Positions 62,691-64,000 of a stretch of 64,000 bases of DNA are shown here, in pieces (position 1 is the stretch's first letter; each line of letters opens with the position of its first letter). The stretch comes from Echinostoma caproni. Taxonomy: Eukaryota > Platyhelminthes > Trematoda > Plagiorchiida > Echinostomatidae. Under the pieces are notes generated by a model. The model was not told the origin of the DNA and ran no database searches. It saw nothing but the letters and a program-made list of their open reading frames with translations. Position numbers and translations under genes: made by a program. Location: contig UZAN01039510.1 in assembly GCA_900618425.1 (NCBI GenBank), forward strand, positions 84,934 to 148,933, read 5' to 3'.

Positions 62691-64000
62691 TCTCTTAACT
62701 CTTTGTGGTCTGGGTCAACCACTACTGACGAAATGAGAGTATTCCCTACATTCTGAAACATTCAATTTGCTGAGCGAAAACGAATCACGAAATTCACTGC
62801 CGCAAAGACTAACCAAAGCTAGTTTATTATTATTTGGAAAAACAGTTTAACTCATTATAAATGCTGTTGCCTATACGAACCCACAAGTATTTCACAAGGA
62901 CCAGTTGCTTCAGTTTCCATTAGACTTGGAGTTTCAAATGGAGGTCCGTTTCGTACGAGTTTGATCGTCAACTTATATATAGCGGTGCTTCAGAACCTTT
63001 TGGAACCAAAAGTACTCTTAAAAGCACCCCATTCAAAATAGCAGTTACACTGCGACAGAAATACTCAGTAATCGAAAGCAATGGATTATTAGCACATAGT
63101 TTGCAGTTTGAACTTTATCAGTTGAAGATACCATAGACGATGCTTAACTTATAACTGTTCAACTTTTCATCATGCACATTTTATATGTTACTCCAAGGGG
63201 TGGGAAAGTTTTGTTTTATTTAGAATCATTCTGTAAAATCTCTCTTCAGTATGTAGACGATAAACTGAATGAAATTCGTTGCTCCCACTTTTATCTTGTT
63301 ATTGGACGAAAGAGGACTTGTTAGCTGCAACCCTTCCTCCATTACCACAGTTTCCCTTTCTCCATTTCAAGTGACACTCTGCACTCAACAAAAGCATCTA
63401 TCTTCATTTTTGAAATGATAGAAACAGTGTCAAAACGAGAACATTCTGCAGAGAAAAGTGACTGATGGACGAGCGTTGTTCGCAATGAATACGCACTAAT
63501 CAGGTTCCGTCAGGTTACACATTTTTTGTCCATGGTAGGAGCAGAAAGTTAATGTGTCTGATGTGGATGAACTCGGGTTGAATACAAGGTGACTGGAACT
63601 CTTTTCCCGTCGTCCATAGGGAATATGACATGACAGACAGTTAGACAGGTCCAAAGTGCTCCATACGCAAAACTCTACGATGTGCAGAATGCTCAAAGAA
63701 TAAAGCTAAATTTAATTCTTGGCACAAAACATTGATGCAGAATTCTGAACCCGACTGAACTCTTTCTGACCACATGATTCATTGTGCTTCCAACTGAGAG
63801 ACACATTGTGTGCATTCGACTTTCCCATTTGTATCTATGGCTGAACGGACCTTTTCTGTCTGGTGGATTCGCCTATAATCCATTCTGTTTGGCACCGCGG
63901 TAAAACCAGCTGACCTAAGCACTCATAGAAAAGCATACATTTACATATGAACGTGAATTCAGCTACATTTAGTATGGCAAACTTGAAAATCATGGGTAAT
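62691..64000. other. no recognisable gene
   Basis: AT-rich sequence. A YVDD word at about 63250 is judged to be chance. No repeat shared with other parts of the window. Confidence 0.45.

Noticed and set aside
63247..63258. YVDD reverse-transcriptase motif
   Set aside because: No other reverse-transcriptase block in any frame within several hundred bases; chance word.

Overview
This window reads as non-genic or intronic DNA from an animal nuclear genome. The most likely source is a digenean flatworm (fluke). The reasons are moderately AT-rich sequence, no long uninterrupted ORFs, scattered simple repeats, and decayed transposable elements of kinds typical of trematodes: Penelope-like elements (PLEs) with GIY-YIG endonuclease tails, RTE-type and CR1/Jockey-type non-LTR retrotransposons, tRNA-derived SINEs, and a SINE-like family with a hammerhead-ribozyme core like schistosome Sm-alpha. 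The species cannot be fixed from sequence alone. There are short N runs (7 Ns at 32711-32717, single Ns at 11607, 37136, 37484, 41202, 58169 and 60865), so this is a draft assembly.

Layout. 0-5 kb: a possible non-LTR ORF1 relic on the minus strand, then a PLE 3' end (GIY-YIG, minus) with a near-identical inverted copy of part of itself, then a CAA/CAC microsatellite. 6-8.6 kb: pyrimidine-rich plus strand without recognisable genes. 9.4 kb: hammerhead-bearing SINE copy (minus). 12-14 kb: a few exon-like islands. 15 and 25 kb: two copies of an unnamed dispersed repeat. 19.5 and 43 kb: copies of a tRNA-derived SINE (S1), two of them in tandem at 43 kb. 21.6 and 40.4 kb: two more copies of the hammerhead SINE family (S2). 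28 and 37 kb: two RTE-like LINE fragments. 34 kb: PLE relic with a striking head-to-head inverted repeat; a related piece lies at 38.1 kb. 38.5 kb: a perfect 22-bp stem hairpin. 49.6 kb: PLE thumb region (plus). 53.5 kb: CR1/Jockey reverse-transcriptase fragment. 58.6-59.4 kb: PLE reverse-transcriptase core (minus). 62 kb: Tc1/mariner transposase fossil.

No protein-coding host gene can be identified with confidence. Several short stretches look exon-like (open frame plus plausible splice signals, best at 53132-53265 minus and 43876-44025 minus), but none matches a family I recognise. They are listed at low confidence. No rRNA, functional tRNA or CRISPR array is visible. I do not see a convincing new biological system. 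The most interesting material is the ribozyme-bearing retroelement DNA and the repeated inverted arrangement of PLE pieces.
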